Assembly (NCBI RefSeq): GCF_000321225.1
Contig: NW_004450477.1
Coordinates: 2,755,299-2,819,298, forward strand
Direction: 5' to 3'
Length of the DNA stretch: 64,000 bases
Source: Odobenus rosmarus divergens
Taxonomy: Eukaryota; Chordata; Mammalia; Carnivora; Odobenidae
Of this stretch, positions 47,798 to 59,894 are shown piece by piece. Position numbers and translations under genes: made by a program. Under the pieces are notes generated by a model. That model worked only from the letters and a program-made list of their open reading frames with translations. It was not told where the DNA came from and did no database searches. Numbering within the stretch: the first letter of the stretch is position 1; the number at the start of each line of letters is the position of its first letter.

Positions 47798-47991
47798 GGA
47801 GTGCCTGGGTGGCTCAGTTAGTTAAGCGTCTGCCTTTGGCTCAGGTCATGATCCCAGGGTCCTGGGATCAAGCCCTGAGTCTGGCTCCCTGCTCAGCAGG
47901 GAGTCTGCTTCTCCCCCTCCTTCTCCCCCCTCTGTCCCTCCCCCTACTCATGTGCGTTTTCTCTCTCTCAAATAAAATTTAAAAAAAATGA
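47798..47991 (+). mobile_element. CAN-SINE, full length
   Basis: GGAGTGCCTGGGTGGCTCAG, TTTGGCTCAGGTCATGATCC, GCTCAGCAGGGAGTCTGCTT, a CT-rich body and an AAATAAAATTTAAAAAAAA tail. The repeat AGAAAACA lies at 47790-47797 and 47992-47999. Confidence 0.95.
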
Positions 47992-48310
47992 AGAAAACAT
48001 TCTGTTAATTGTACTTGAGAGGTGATGTGATTTATTTCTATCCTAGTAACTGGACTATGATGGTGTGGGCAGGAAGGGGATCTATTTTCAGGGATTTAGG
48101 GAAATCTTTGTGGGACAAGGTATAGCATTTGGCATGCAGTTGATACTTCAATAATTTCTTAGCCTTTTAAAAAGATTCCACTTTAGATTCAATGGTCAGC
48201 TTACTACCACCCTGAAAATTAGATAATGTATCTGCAAGTATTTCAAGTTGTAAAATGCCATGAAGATAGTTTGAGAAGAATTCTACTAAATTATAGACTG
48301 CCTACCTTGG

Positions 48311-48476
48311 CCATTTTATTAAATTTTTAAAAAAGATTTGAGAGACAGTGAATATCTGAAGCCGACTCCATGCTGAGTACAGAGCCTGATGTGGGGCTTG
48401 ATCCTCCAACTGAGATCATGACTTGAGTCAAAACCAAGGGTTGGATGATCAACCGACTGAGCTGCCCAGGTGACCC
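48311..48476 (-). mobile_element. CAN-SINE, antisense, older subtype
   Basis: AAAAAAGATTTGAGAGACAG, GAGCCTGATGTGGGGCTTGA, AAAACCAAGGGTTGGATGAT and CTGAGCTGCCCAGGTGACCC. The perfect repeat CTACCTTGG lies at 48302-48310 and 48477-48485. Confidence 0.92.
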
Positions 48477-48489
48477 CTACCTTGGGCGT

Positions 48490-49455
48490 TTAAAAAAACA
48501 ACATGAATCACGTTCAGGGAGTGGCACCTTTGCAGCTGGGTCCTTTCTCACCCTTGGTTTCACGGACCCTCACTAGCCATGGGAGGGGCTGAGAGAGTAA
48601 AGCTTGAATTTCTCAATTCTCCAACTAGTGCCCTTTGTACTGGCCTGTTGCTTTGCTCTTAAGGCCATTTATATGGTCTTCAGCCCTTTTCTAGATCTGT
48701 GATTGCAGAGCCCAGTGAGACCTTTCAGGTCTAGGAAGTCTGAAGTGCTGCCCAAACCTCTAAATAGGTCTTTCAAAACATTTTCCCTAGGCGAAGTTTC
48801 CCCAGGCTTCAAAGGACGGTTTTCAGAGTTCTTGTGTGGTTCACAGATGGCCTCAGGGGAAAGTTTAAATCAGCTGAGAAAAATGGATTTCACCCTTCAA
48901 GAGCTGACTGTTTAGTTATGCAGTTGAAATCCCTTTTTCTGAGCCGGGCTGCTGACTGCTGTAGGAGGATCTGGAGCTTTCACACCCCTTCAGGTCTTCC
49001 GTCCTGCCTGGCTGGACATAGCTTCTCTTTTGGGCTTCAAGTGGGGAAGACCTGGAAACGAAGGCTCTTAACTGATCAGAACTACGTGCTGTCAGCTCTG
49101 GCTTTAGGAGCTGTCGGGAAGGAACACAAGGGTTCTGGGCTGGGAGGCTGGGAGTCTTCTTGCTCTTGGTTTGGAGGTCTGGTCCTTATCTGGGAAGATC
49201 TAGGAGGTAGGGTTTTTGTTCCAGGTAGCAGTTAGCTCTTGAGCATTTGAAGGTGGACTGTTTTGTGTCCAGCCCACAGAAGCAGACCCCAAAGTATTTG
49301 TTGATTGAGGAAAGCCACTGTACTAATGATTTATGATAAATACTTGACCTTCATCCTGTTTTTGGCACAGAGCTCCTAAAACACTTGAAATTCCTTAAGT
49401 GATAAGAGCAACAAAGGTGCCTTTTGTTATGTTAATGAGGTAACTTGGTCCCTAA
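48490..49455. other. Intronic sequence, nothing recognised
   Basis: No named repeat or exon. The 133-codon ORF at 48834-49235 is not supported as a gene. Confidence 0.4.
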
Positions 49456-50035
49456 CTTAAGCATGGGGGTGAGTTATGGGAAGAACCACCCATGTGACCG
49501 GAGAGTTGGAACTTTCAGTCCTATCCCTGACCTCTTAGCCATTGGTGAGTGATTCAGTCAATCATGCCTGTAATGAAGCCTCCATAAAAACCCAAGAGGA
49601 TACGGTTCCTGGTTGGTGAACACAGGGAGATTCGGGGAGAGAACATGGGAGGGCCATACCCCTTTCTCATACTTTGCCCTATGCATCATTTCCATGTAAG
49701 TTACAGTCTTTTATAATAAACTGGTGATCAAGTAAAATGTTTGAGTTCTGTGGGCTGTTCTATCAAATTAAACTCAAGGAGGGATTCATTGGAACCTCTG
49801 ATCAAAAGCTGGTAGATTGGAGGCACAGGTGACCAACTGGGGCACGTGGGTTTGTGATTGGTGTCTGAAGATGGTGGGCAGTCTTGGAAGACTGAGCCCT
49901 TAACCTGTGGCATGTGATGTTATCTACAGTTAGCATCAGAATTGAGCTGAATTGTAGGGCACCCAGTTGGTGTCTAAGGCTTGGTGGTGTGGGAAAGCCT
50001 ATACACACAGATGTTGAAATTTGGTCCAGGACCCC
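49456..50035 (+). mobile_element. LTR-like ancient repeat with polyadenylation signal
   Basis: AATGAAGCCTCCATAAAAAC, GGTTGGTGAACACAGGGAGA, TGCCCTATGCATCATTTCCA, TTTTATAATAAACTGGTGAT, GAGTTCTGTGGGCTGTTCTA, GACTGAGCCCTTAACCTGTG and AATTGAGCTGAATTGTAGGG are colinear with a dispersed mammalian repeat that behaves like an endogenous-retrovirus LTR (promoter-like CATAAAAA, then AATAAA). No viral coding sequence adjoins it. The family name is not resolved. Confidence 0.6.
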
Positions 50036-51780
50036 AAAAAAGCTGCTAAAAGGGTCATGGTACTGATGCGAGTTTAATTCATTTACTTGAGAAATGAATT
50101 TGTTTGGTATTTTCTTAGGAAGAAGAATAAAAGGCAGTAAGTAGAATGTGAAAGTAAATAGTAACAAATCTGTGGACGTGGGTGGAATGTCATTTTAAAG
50201 TGTTTCCAGGAGGGCTCTGGGTTCTGTGGGAGTGCTGCGTGGATCCGGAATGCAGTGCCTGACGTGGCTCGTGGCCTGGGTGGCCCGCATGTGTGCCAGG
50301 AAGAGCCACGTGAGTGGGGCCTGGGGCCTCCCTTGCTACCTCCCCCTGCCCTCAGCCTTGTGAGGTCTGTCTGCTTATTTATCCTGGTGAGGACAAGGGG
50401 GCCTGGTGCCTCCCTCGGGGCGGTGCTGTGAGCATTCATGGGGATAGTGTGTGTACAAGTGTGTGCTGTGCCCGGCATGCGCTGCCTTGGGCAAATGGTG
50501 GCAGACAGCCTCATCCTCCTCATCACAGTTGCTTGAAAGATGGTCAGAGCAAAGCTGAAATGTGATCATCCCCTGGTTCTCAAAGGAAAGCACTTGTAGC
50601 ATGTCTGATGTGTTTAGAGACAGAACCGACTTGGATGAAATGCAGGTCTTGCCTCCCACTTCCTCATCCACCACTGGGTATCAGAATTGTGTTAAATATT
50701 AGGGTAAGACATTGTCAAACTCTTAATTATAAAACCCATATAATGCTCAACTTGTGTGTTGCAAGTATGATTTAGTTGCTCCCCTTTGCTGCTTGGTGGA
50801 CAGATTTGAAACTGCAGATCAGTAGGTTTCCATTAACATTTTACTTGATACGGTAGAGTGGAGTTGGCCATCCTGAGTCCATGATTCCTGCATAACTAGT
50901 GGCATTGGGGTCTTTTTTGTGGTGGTCTTCTCTTCAGTTACCCTGGTTTTGATACATTTTAGAATGTTCCAGTGTGGGCAAGCATCAAATAATTATCATG
51001 TTTACTGAAAAACACTCAACTTGACTGAAATTAAGTGGGTTTTGTGAGAGTGAGGGCAGTTCGATGCTCCCCTTCCGTGTGTTCCACGATGGTGTTCTCC
51101 TGAAGGGATCCCTGAAACGGAGGGTAAAACTTCTGAGAATGTGCTCAGGCATTACACAAGACAACTGGGTGCATGAAAAGGAGTGAAAACACCATAATGT
51201 AACACCAAGTGCTGGTTACACTGTGTAACTTTAAAGTGGAAAAATTATGTCCTAAGTACTATAAAAGTAGTCAAAATATTCTGTACAAGTTGAGATTTAC
51301 AGAATGGTCAGATAAGCTGTTCAAATTGAACCAAAAAAATACATAATCTGTATGTTTTGTCTACAACTTCTCTAGTGATGGTAAACTTTGACACATAAAT
51401 AACCTATCACAGTTATTGTCAGCTGGCTTTGTATCTGGAGGATTTTTTTTAAATGACTTTTTTGGCCCAGGGTACCTTAAAAAGCTGTCCCACCAGGTCA
51501 TGTGTTGGTGTCTCTTCTACCTCCTGTCCTGCACCTTGGGGACTGGGGTTGTTGAGGGTGGGGATGAGCTGGCCAGGGGCTTCTGCTTTCCTTCACTGGG
51601 CTTAGGCTCCAGGGCCTCAGAAGCCACCAGGAAGCAGAGCAGAGTGCCACAGAGCACTTCACACTTCATCGGAAAGCCGTAAAACCAATTACCAGCCCAT
51701 TAGGGACTTGAAAAGGAGCTCCACAAAGCTGTCCTCACTGGGAATTGCCAAGGCCCATGTGAGTCACGAATGAGATTCAT
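50036..51780. other. Intronic sequence, nothing recognised
   Basis: No exon or named repeat. Confidence 0.4.
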
Positions 51781-51787
51781 GCTGTGG

Positions 51788-51855
51788 ATTTTTCTTTTTC
51801 CTCTTTCTTTCCTTTTATTTTTCTTTCCTTTCTTTTCTCTTTTTTTTTTTTTTTT
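51788..51855 (+). repeat. Polypyrimidine tract (TTTC)n with T15 end
   Basis: About 68 bases that are nearly all T/C (a single A), ending in a long T run. On the FHOD3 sense strand this is an unusually long pyrimidine tract. There is no immediate AG-exon structure that I can support. Confidence 0.85.
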
Positions 51856-54800
51856 GATGGAAGATAGTAGATTCTAGAAGTGAGGCCTGTCTGTTGGGAT
51901 GGCCTCACAGACTGCCTGGAACAGCTCAGGCCAGGCTTCTCCGGGGCAGACCTGGTGGCCTCTGTGTTCACGGCGGATATCGGGATGGTGATCCTCAGAG
52001 GGCAGCTCCGTCTTGGGGTTCTAGTTGCAGCCCTGCCTTTCCTTGGCTGTCATCCAAGGTTTGGAGTCGGGTCCTTTCTGGGATCTGACTCCAGGCCTGG
52101 CCTTCGTCAGGAGACTCAGGGAGTGCCAAGCTGTGGCACCTGGCTTGGGAGCTTGGGGAATAGAGTGCTGAGTCCACCCCACTGACGGGCGGGCAGGCCA
52201 CCGCAGACTTGGGCCTTGCGGGGAGGACTTGGGAGGACTCCAAATGAGGGAGGACTCCACATGAGGTTGTACCTAGGATCCAAGATGAAATATTTAAAAC
52301 ATACCAGCGTTTATACATATATTTTATATAACCCTCCTTTGGCATGTTTTCATTTTAAACAAATGGCTGAAGAGGCAGAATAAATAAAAATAAAAAGCAG
52401 ATGCTCTGGAGCAGTCCTGCTGAGGTGTGGGCACCCAGCCTGTAACGGAGGGTGCTGGTTCCTCTGCGGGAGTGTCCTAGTTGAGGGGAGAAGGTGGGTG
52501 AGGGAGGAGCAGTGACAGGCAGGATTCAAATTCTGGAATCAGCATGTCGGGCTGCTAGACCTGAGACATGGCACCAACTGCCCCAACAACGGAGACCCTC
52601 CCACTTCCCTTATGAGCCGCTGAAGGCACTGATGAGCCACACAGCTGTCTTAGGTCAAGAACTTGCCATCTGGATGCCTTGCACTATTCTCACGAATGTG
52701 AGTTTGTTGCTGCCGCCGAGAGTCAACAGTGTCTGGTGGGGGGGTTTGAAAACGTCACTATCCTTTATATGGCTGTAATGTTGGACACAGTTAGCTTTCC
52801 ACCTGACGTGGAAAGTAAATCTTCACGTATTAAATGCCTATGGGTGCCACCACCATGTTAAGTGCTAGAAAGGAAATAGGCCTGAGGCTCTTTGATCCGT
52901 GCTCATGATTCTAACTAGAAGCTGTTAAGCTTGCAGTTTCCAGCTCTCCCGGAGCTCAAGATCTGCCATTGAGATCTGTGCTGTGTCCAATGGATACCTG
53001 AACTTGGTCCCACATCCATCTCCTATTCCTCACCCCCATCGGAAGGACTCTGGCCCCCCCACCCCTTGTGTCCCCAGTTCCTTTAGCATTGGGATACTGA
53101 CCATTCACCTCTTCTCCAATTGGGTGATCTGTGTCCTGTTTCTCAGGGATGCTGTGTGATCTTAAGGGTGGGGATGGAGGACCTTCCTCCCTCTTGGGGT
53201 GGAAGGGTAAAGAGGCCTCGAAGGAAGGAGTTGGTTTCTAGGAGCTAATCCTAGAACTGCCCCAAGCCTTGATTTCCTCACCTGAACTTGGGGATGAAAT
53301 TCATTTCAAAGTAGGAGAATTTTCTATACACATTGAAAATATATTTTTTGTCTCTTTGATAGTATGGTTACATAGAATTTTCTCTTGAATCTTTGTTGTT
53401 CTCCAAGGAAGTTTGCTCATGAAATTCTAATTATATTCATTTCTCCTGATCCTGTGTACAGAATCTGACTGATTGTTAAACTAGATGTAAGTGTGAAGCA
53501 AGCTGAGCAGAGAAAAAACAAGCCCCCCAGGGCCCCCATGTGCCTCCCAGGTCCATTGTTTCTTAGATAGAAACAGAAAGTATACAAAAGGTGTTTTGGG
53601 CACTGGAGCTCAGCTCCCTGAAAAGGCCCAGGATGTCAGAAGGGAACAGGCAGCCCTTCATTCCTGCCTATTGCTACAAGGTGCATTGCATTTTTCCTTC
53701 CTTACTCCTTGAGGAGGGAACGGTCCCAGACCTAAGAATTGAAGAATTCATCTTCTTGTTTCCTAATGAACTTACATGGTTCCTGGTTTATGTCCTTTCT
53801 GGAGCGGTGATTTTTTTTTTTTTTTTTTTTAAATCCTAGTTACCTGGACACGTTGGCCCCAGGAGAATGTGGCATGGATTTTTATTTTCCTCTAATATGG
53901 GTACATCTTAGGGGAATCTTTGAATCTTGCATTTCTCATTTGCAGTGGGAGTAGGGAATTCCCCTTGGCTCCTCAGGAGGACACTGTGGCTACCCTCACT
54001 CCTGCTGGAGAAAGATGGGTGGACCTGGGGGAAGGCAGTGAGCCAGTGAGGCTCAGCCTCTCCCTTTCCGTGGAGTGTCCTATTGTGAGGATCTTCAAGA
54101 TCTTCGCTTGGCCATGGGTGAGCAGCCTATCCCCGTAGTGGGCCGGGGGTCGTTCCCTGAACTACTAGGAAGCCTGTCTGGCTGTGGGTGGGAGGCCAGT
54201 TCTCTTTGGGGTGGCATTGGGGGTAAGGCATCAGGGTGGCCGGTGTGCCTCTGAACTCTGGAGGGAAAGACCACAGCGTGATCTGTGGACCCCTGGAGCC
54301 CCACAGAGAAGGTGTCTGTATGTGGGGCTCAGCAGTTGGGCTTGTGGATACTTTAGCTCGACCCCTTCTCCCGGAGGCATAGAGTGCGTTGGCCAAGCAG
54401 CTTAGGGATAAGCTGTGTGCTCAGCAGCAAGGGGTCCTGTGTCCGGAGCCGAGCAGCAGACAGCTGCTTCTGCCTTTCTTGCCTTTGCAGTGTTTCCAGC
54501 TTGGAGCAGCGTGGCTGTGCCAGGCTAAATTAAAACTGGAGGTGCTCTGAGCTTGCTGCTTTTTAAGGCTAGAGTATTTGAGGTGAAAGAGAGGGAGTGA
54601 GTCTAAAATAAAACGTGACTCTGTTGGGGGTGTGTATCCAGCTGCTCTCCTTGTGCTTGCTGTTCTAGAAGTGATGGAGCCTGTTCCATGCTGGGATCTT
54701 GTTCGGACATGCGTGATGGCCATTGTCCTGAGTTCGACCTGTTTTGATTTTTCTGGGAGCACGTTCTCTACAAAAGCGATTTAGGACGTCACACTCTAAC

Positions 54801-55784
54801 CTCTGGCTTGGCGTATCAAGGTGTGAACCAGACATGGTTTGGAGATGAGTGTGTGGCAAACCTGCTTTAGAAAGTCCCTTTGTGACTGACCGATGTGACA
54901 GGCCACACTGACTGATGGTGGTGGTTCTGTTAAGCCTGGCATGATTCTCCACTCAGCATTCTAAGGGGAAAGCGGGAAGCTAAACTCTCAAACTCTGGGA
55001 CCTGGAGTAACCATGGAACAGAATTTATGGAAGCACTGATTACAACATTTGGGGGGAAATAATGACAGGACCACATAGGTCAATACCCTGTCATTCATGA
55101 ATGAAACCGACTTGGAAAGATCAGGAGGTCACCTCTTTGGACAGGAAATGACATGGCTTTAGCTTTCTTGCCTCCTGCCTGTGGAAGGTGACCCCTGAGT
55201 ACTGACCAAGGAGTGATGATTGCCCGTGCACTGGGATATGAGGAATTGGAGGGCCGAGAGCCCAAGAACTTGAGTTGCAGTCATTAGTCAGGGCTGTTTC
55301 TGATGCTGGAGCATCTTCCCGTGAGCAAAAGGCCTAGTTTCATGTGTTGATGCTAGTGGTCCTGGGAGGGGACACTTCGGGTGGAGGCCCGTGGTATGCC
55401 GAGGCTCAGAGCCTTTCCGTGGACTGAGTTTGGAGGTCCTTAGAGGCACTTGGCATATGAGCACCTGCTTTTGAGGGAGAGGACTCCTGGAACAGGTAGA
55501 GAGGTCATTTTGCCAGGGGTTGGCCCTCTTCCCATGTAAGTATCAGGGTCCCTGCATCTGAAGGGGTGCTCCTGGGTGCTTGGGAGTCCAGATGGGGATC
55601 CGTAAGCCAGGTTGGGGCACTCTTACCCAGGAAAGCTTCTTTACAACAGTAGTGGGTTCTATGGGGCGTACTGTGGAAATGGAAAATTCAGGGAATTGGA
55701 GCTCTGGCAAGTTCAAGGTCTCCAACCACAGGGGCATGTCCTGGATCTTAGGAAGTCTTGAGACATGCCTGGGGAGTGGAGCCT
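51856..55784. other. Intronic sequence, nothing firmly recognised
   Basis: Unassigned intron. A T20-plus run at about 53810-53831 and small MIR-like scraps (near 52830 and 53265) are the only low-complexity or repeat hints. Confidence 0.4.
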
Positions 55785-55915
55785 TGGTTCTACCATGGAG
55801 CAGCATGTGACCTTGAGTAAGTGACTTCATCTTCTCAGGTGACTTTCTTGTAAAGCGGTGGTCATCATTCTGTGCATCTCATGGGGTGGTTGGGGGTCTG
55901 GATGAGATGCCTTAC
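55785..55915 (+). repeat. MIR SINE, partial
   Basis: GGTTCTACCATGGAGCAGCA, TGTGACCTTGAGTAAGTGAC, TTCATCTTCTCAGGTGACTT and GTCTGGATGAGATGCCT match the MIR core with decay. Confidence 0.6.
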
Positions 55916-56174
55916 GTCCTGCCCCTCCAACATCAACTCTGCAGGGCTGCTGGGGACCCGTCAGACAGGCCATGGAGCCCCATGACTTGGTGCCCTCCAC
56001 TTGTTGATGCCTATTGAGACTTTTGGGCTTGGCTCACATACCCCACCACACCAAAGGGCCAGATGGGTGGCCTTCTGTGTCCCCCACAGATAAGATGGGA
56101 CACATGGAGTGCTTGTCACAGCCCCCTGCACGTGAGGAGTGCTGGCTCTTCTGTGGCGCTGCGGTCCCTGTTCA

Positions 56175-56345
56175 GGAGGGCAGATGCTGGAGCTGGTCCA
56201 CCTGGTTCACACCCTGGCTTGACCGCTAAAAGGCTGTGTGACTTTGAGCAAGTGACTTCTCTTGCCTGCCTTTTCTCACCTGTAAAAATGACACGATCAT
56301 AAGGTTGTTGGCAGTTAAATGAATTAATCCATGTCAGGTGATGAG
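56175..56345 (+). repeat. MIR SINE
   Basis: GGTTCACACCCTGGCTTGAC, GGCTGTGTGACTTTGAGCAA, TTTTCTCACCTGTAAAAATG and AGGTTGTTGGCAGTTAAATG follow MIR. Confidence 0.75.
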
Positions 56346-56346
56346 G

Positions 56347-56381
56347 CCCCCCCACCCCCCCGGGGGGGGGGCGGGCGGGCG
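56347..56381. repeat. C-tract/G-tract hairpin with G-quadruplex potential
   Basis: C7-A-C7 immediately followed by G10 and then CGGGCGGGCG. The two arms can pair as a tight hairpin, and the G-rich arm has enough G-runs for a quadruplex on the + strand (C-rich i-motif counterpart). It lies at the end of a MIR. Confidence 0.8.
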
Positions 56382-56399
56382 CACAGTCGGCCCTCTGTA

Positions 56400-57430
56400 A
56401 GCTTGGTGGAGCAGCTATGATAAGCTTCCCCAGCACAGTGCACAGCGCACGGTGGGCCTTAACATACCTGTCTGAAGAAGAAGGGCAGAAGAGTTTGGGA
56501 TTATGGTGAGTCAAGCTGAAATATCAGGCCAGAGAGTTTTCCTTTTTTCCCCTGAAACCTCAAGTTTCTCTGCAGTGCTGATAAGATATAGAGACCAAGC
56601 CTGCAGTATCTGCTAAAAAAGCCTGCCTCGAGCAGGGGACCGAGGAAGGACTGCTTCCCACTGTCCCAGGCCCTGACCCCCAACCTCTGTCTCCTCCTCC
56701 ACTCTTAGGCCTAGGCCTAGGAGATGGCCTAGGGAGGCGGCGAGGCTGCGTGCAGCAAGGACAGAGCTTGGTGGGAGCCAGGCAGGATGCAGCTTTTCTT
56801 GTCCTTCTGGTCTTGTCTGCGTTTCATGCTCAGGCAGCTAATTGGTACCTCACTGTGGAGCACAGTCTTTTACTTTTGGCTACTGTAATGGCACATGGAA
56901 AGGGTGGTTTTAATGAGTTACTGTTTTCTTTTGGAGATTAAGCTTTCATTATGAATATAATTGTGGACACTTAGCCTTCTGGTACTTACATATCATTTGC
57001 CAATTAGGATAATGGACTAGAAAGCCCCTTGGAAAGTGACAGGGACAAAATTAAGCCTGTAACTCAGCTCGGGGTGCTGGCAAATGGAACGCTTTGCCAA
57101 CTGGAAGCAACATATATCAAGTCTGTGCACAATATGTGTGTGCCAAGAGGTCTGAAAATATTCCTGACCTTTGAGAAAGAGAGATTAAAATTAGCAGGCA
57201 GCCATGCGGCAGCCAGCTCCAGTAGTTTGTGATGTGGTCATTCTGGAGTGTCTGCCATGCCCACCACATGCTTCTGGGATGGCTGCAGGGCAGGAGGCTG
57301 TGCTGCTTAATTTTAGAATTCAGTCACAAAATGTAATGTTGAAAGTATTTATGTTGGATCTGGATCTAATGTCGTGATGCTTCCTTCACTTTTAGAGGGC
57401 CTGGGTCTCCTGGGCACTTTCTCTTATTCC
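56400..57430. other. Intronic sequence, nothing recognised
   Basis: The AT-rich 56830-57230 stretch is repeat-free by eye and contains homeobox-like TTAAT/CTAATT motifs. It could be a conserved element, but that is only a guess. Confidence 0.35.
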
Positions 57431-57436
57431 CTCTAC

Positions 57437-57650
57437 AGCCAGATTTCCTCACCTCGGCAGTGTTGACATTTTGGGCAGGATACTTCATTGTGGTGGGTCA
57501 TCCTGTGCAGTCTGGGATGTTTACCAGTATCCCTGGTCTCTGCCTACTAGATGCCAGTAGCAACATCCCTGGTTGTGACAGGAAAAAAAAAAAATGCCTC
57601 CAGACTTGTTGACTATCCCTTGGAGGGCAGAATTAGCTGCTTCTCCTTAA
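57437..57650 (+). mobile_element. MER-type DNA transposon fossil
   Basis: CCTCACCTCGGCAGTGTTGA, CATTTTGGGCAGGATACTTC, CAGTCTGGGATGTTTACCAG, CTACTAGATGCCAGTAGCAA and CCTTGGAGGGCAGAATTAGC match a well-known short mammalian DNA-transposon repeat (hAT-like). It carries an A12 insertion in the middle. The name is not recalled with certainty. Confidence 0.65.
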
Positions 57651-58204
57651 ATTGTGCTAATTGGGTCTATTTCTAACTCCTAACTGCATTGATGGTATGG
57701 CCCCAACCTTCAGAAAAATTGGAGTTCCGCTGATATCCTATGTGAGGGCAGAGAGCTAATCCATGTGGATTCACAGGCCTGGGGTCTACAGTTGAACTGG
57801 TCTTAGGGGAGGTCTTGGGAGGTGGTGAGTGGTTTGATGAAAGCCTGGAAGGATTTATAGGTAACATGGAGGGAGACTGAAGAGGTGCCTGGAGGAGAGA
57901 CACCTGAGTGGGCACAGATAGGAGTAGAGTGAATGTGGCAGCAGAGGGAATCCACTCTACTTGAACAGAAGATGGAAGCAGGAAACAACATGGGGGTGTG
58001 GGGGGGAGGGGAGGGGGTGGGGAGGTGAGAAATGCCTTGGTTTTCTGACCTATCTACTGGGGGACGATGCTGTCTGTTTCATAGTTTCATTAGTAGGTTC
58101 AAAAAAGATAATATCAATTTAAATATTGGGTTGCCCAAGTAGATTATTAAGGTCTTTGTGTAGACAGCCTTCAAATACAAGATGTGATTTTTATTTTATT
58201 TTCT

Positions 58205-58460
58205 AAATAGGAAAGCAGGGAATCATTGAAATGAGATTTTGGGCAGGGGAGTAACATGGAAACAGGCTGTAAGGAAGACTATTCTAGAAATGGTATATAG
58301 AATGAATTGGAATGGGAGAAGCCAAAAGGTCAGGGTGGAGGAGAGGAGGCTGATATTGCTGCTCACTGCCAGAATATTTCAGGGAGTCTTGGTGGTCAGG
58401 AGGGACTCCCGGGTTACAATTGAGAAGTGTGGTTGCAGGATGCAGTGGTTGGCCTGATTC
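58205..58460 (+). repeat. Partial copy of the ancient repeat seen at 4745-5640
   Basis: GATTTTGGGCAGGGGAGTAA, CATGGAAACAGGCTGTAAGG and ATGAATTGGAATGGGAGAAG align with the 'gagcaggggagtgacatgatctga ... atcactctggctgc' section of the same family. Confidence 0.45.
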
Positions 58461-58548
58461 CATGATTAACTGAGGATGGTTACACTTTTCCTGCTCCCCA
58501 AAATGATTGGAAGTGATGTATAGTATTAAGAAAACACAAAATAGTGTA

Positions 58549-58740
58549 GGGGCTCCTGAGTGGCTTAGGCGGTTAAGCGTCTGCCTTCGGCTCAGGTCAT
58601 TATCCCGGGGTCCTGAGATCGAGTCCTGCATCAGGCTCCCTGCTCGGCGGGGAGTCTGCTTCTCCCTCTGCCTTTCCCCCTGCTTGTGCTTGTGCCCCCT
58701 CTCTCTGTCAAATAAATAAAATCTTTAAAAAAAACAAAAC
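58549..58740 (+). mobile_element. CAN-SINE, full length, with intact target duplication
   Basis: GGGGCTCCTGAGTGGCTTAG, TGCCTTCGGCTCAGGTCATT, TCCCTGCTCGGCGGGGAGTC and an AAATAAATAAAATCTTTAAA tail. The perfect 16-bp repeat AACACAAAATAGTGTA lies at 58533-58548 and 58741-58756. Confidence 0.97.
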
Positions 58741-59724
58741 AACACAAAATAGTGTATTAAATATGGATCATAACAAATCAGAAAGAACAAAGAAATAGAT
58801 GATCCCAGGCATTTGAGATGAACTAGTTACTGCAGCTGGTCATTCAACATGAGCACTAAACTTGCTGATAGTTCAGTTGCAAAGGGCGACCACTGCCTTT
58901 GAACCTAGATGCTGCTCTTTGGGGTATCCCTTTGAGATGGTCTAGAGGAAGAAACCAGTGTTTTGGCTCTGATTTAGATTGTTACACAAAGGCACAGAAT
59001 GTTTTTAGCTACAGGTTTTTTAAAAAAAAACCACCCGAACCTTGTTAAAATGGGTATTTCTTTTATTGAGCCTTTTTTGGAAAAATGGAGGCACATTTAA
59101 AAATCTTGCCTCATTGGTCTTAAGTGGTGTCATTTCTGTTTTTGCCATACCCCTATCTGAAGCTCAGCTAGTGCCCAATGGAGCCTGGAGGGCCTGGGAG
59201 GGGCGGCTGACTTGGGGAGATGGTCGTGCATTCAGTTTAGGGCAGGCTGAGTTGAGAATAAGGACGAGATCGCTTGCTGAGAAAGATGGTTCTGGAGGCA
59301 TGTGGAAGGGGAGAAGTGGGCTATGAATTCAGGGTTGCTTGTGACGCTGCACCCAGACAGAGGGGTGGATAGAATTAGAATAGCCTAGAGTTACCCATTC
59401 ACCTTACTTCACACTCAGAGGCACCAGAATAGCAATACTACTACCACCGGCAATATAATTACCTGCAAGAGTTAAATTTAAATTTATTTTTTTCCCCTGC
59501 TTTTACTTTGCTCACTCATACAGTTTCGCATCTACACTATATAAAAATGTAGAGCCCTTTCAAACCATCCTCTTCATTTTAGCCCCAGTTTGCTCCTAGG
59601 TGCACAAGCACCTTCATGTTTAACATTCACCACCAACACTTATGTGGACACCTTTCTAGTCCTTTTGTGTGTCCAAAGCTCCTTCCATAGTTAGGGAGTC
59701 CTTGAGGTCAAAACTCTTTTTTCA

Positions 59725-59893
59725 GGGGCTACTGGGTGGCTCAGTTGGCTAAGCATCTGCCTTTGACTTGGGTCATGATCCCAGGGTCCTGGGATCGAGC
59801 CCCACGCCAGTGGGGAGTCTTTCTCCCTTGCCCTTTGCTATTGCTCAATCTCTCACGCACACTCTCTAATAAAAAAAAAATAATAAAAAAACA
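59725..59893 (+). mobile_element. CAN-SINE, internally shortened
   Basis: GGGGCTACTGGGTGGCTCAG, GGTCATGATCCCAGGGTCCT, GGGATCGAGCCCCACGCCAG, then a shortened body and an AATAAAAAAAAAATAATAAA tail. No clear target duplication. Confidence 0.9.
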
Positions 59894-59894
59894 G

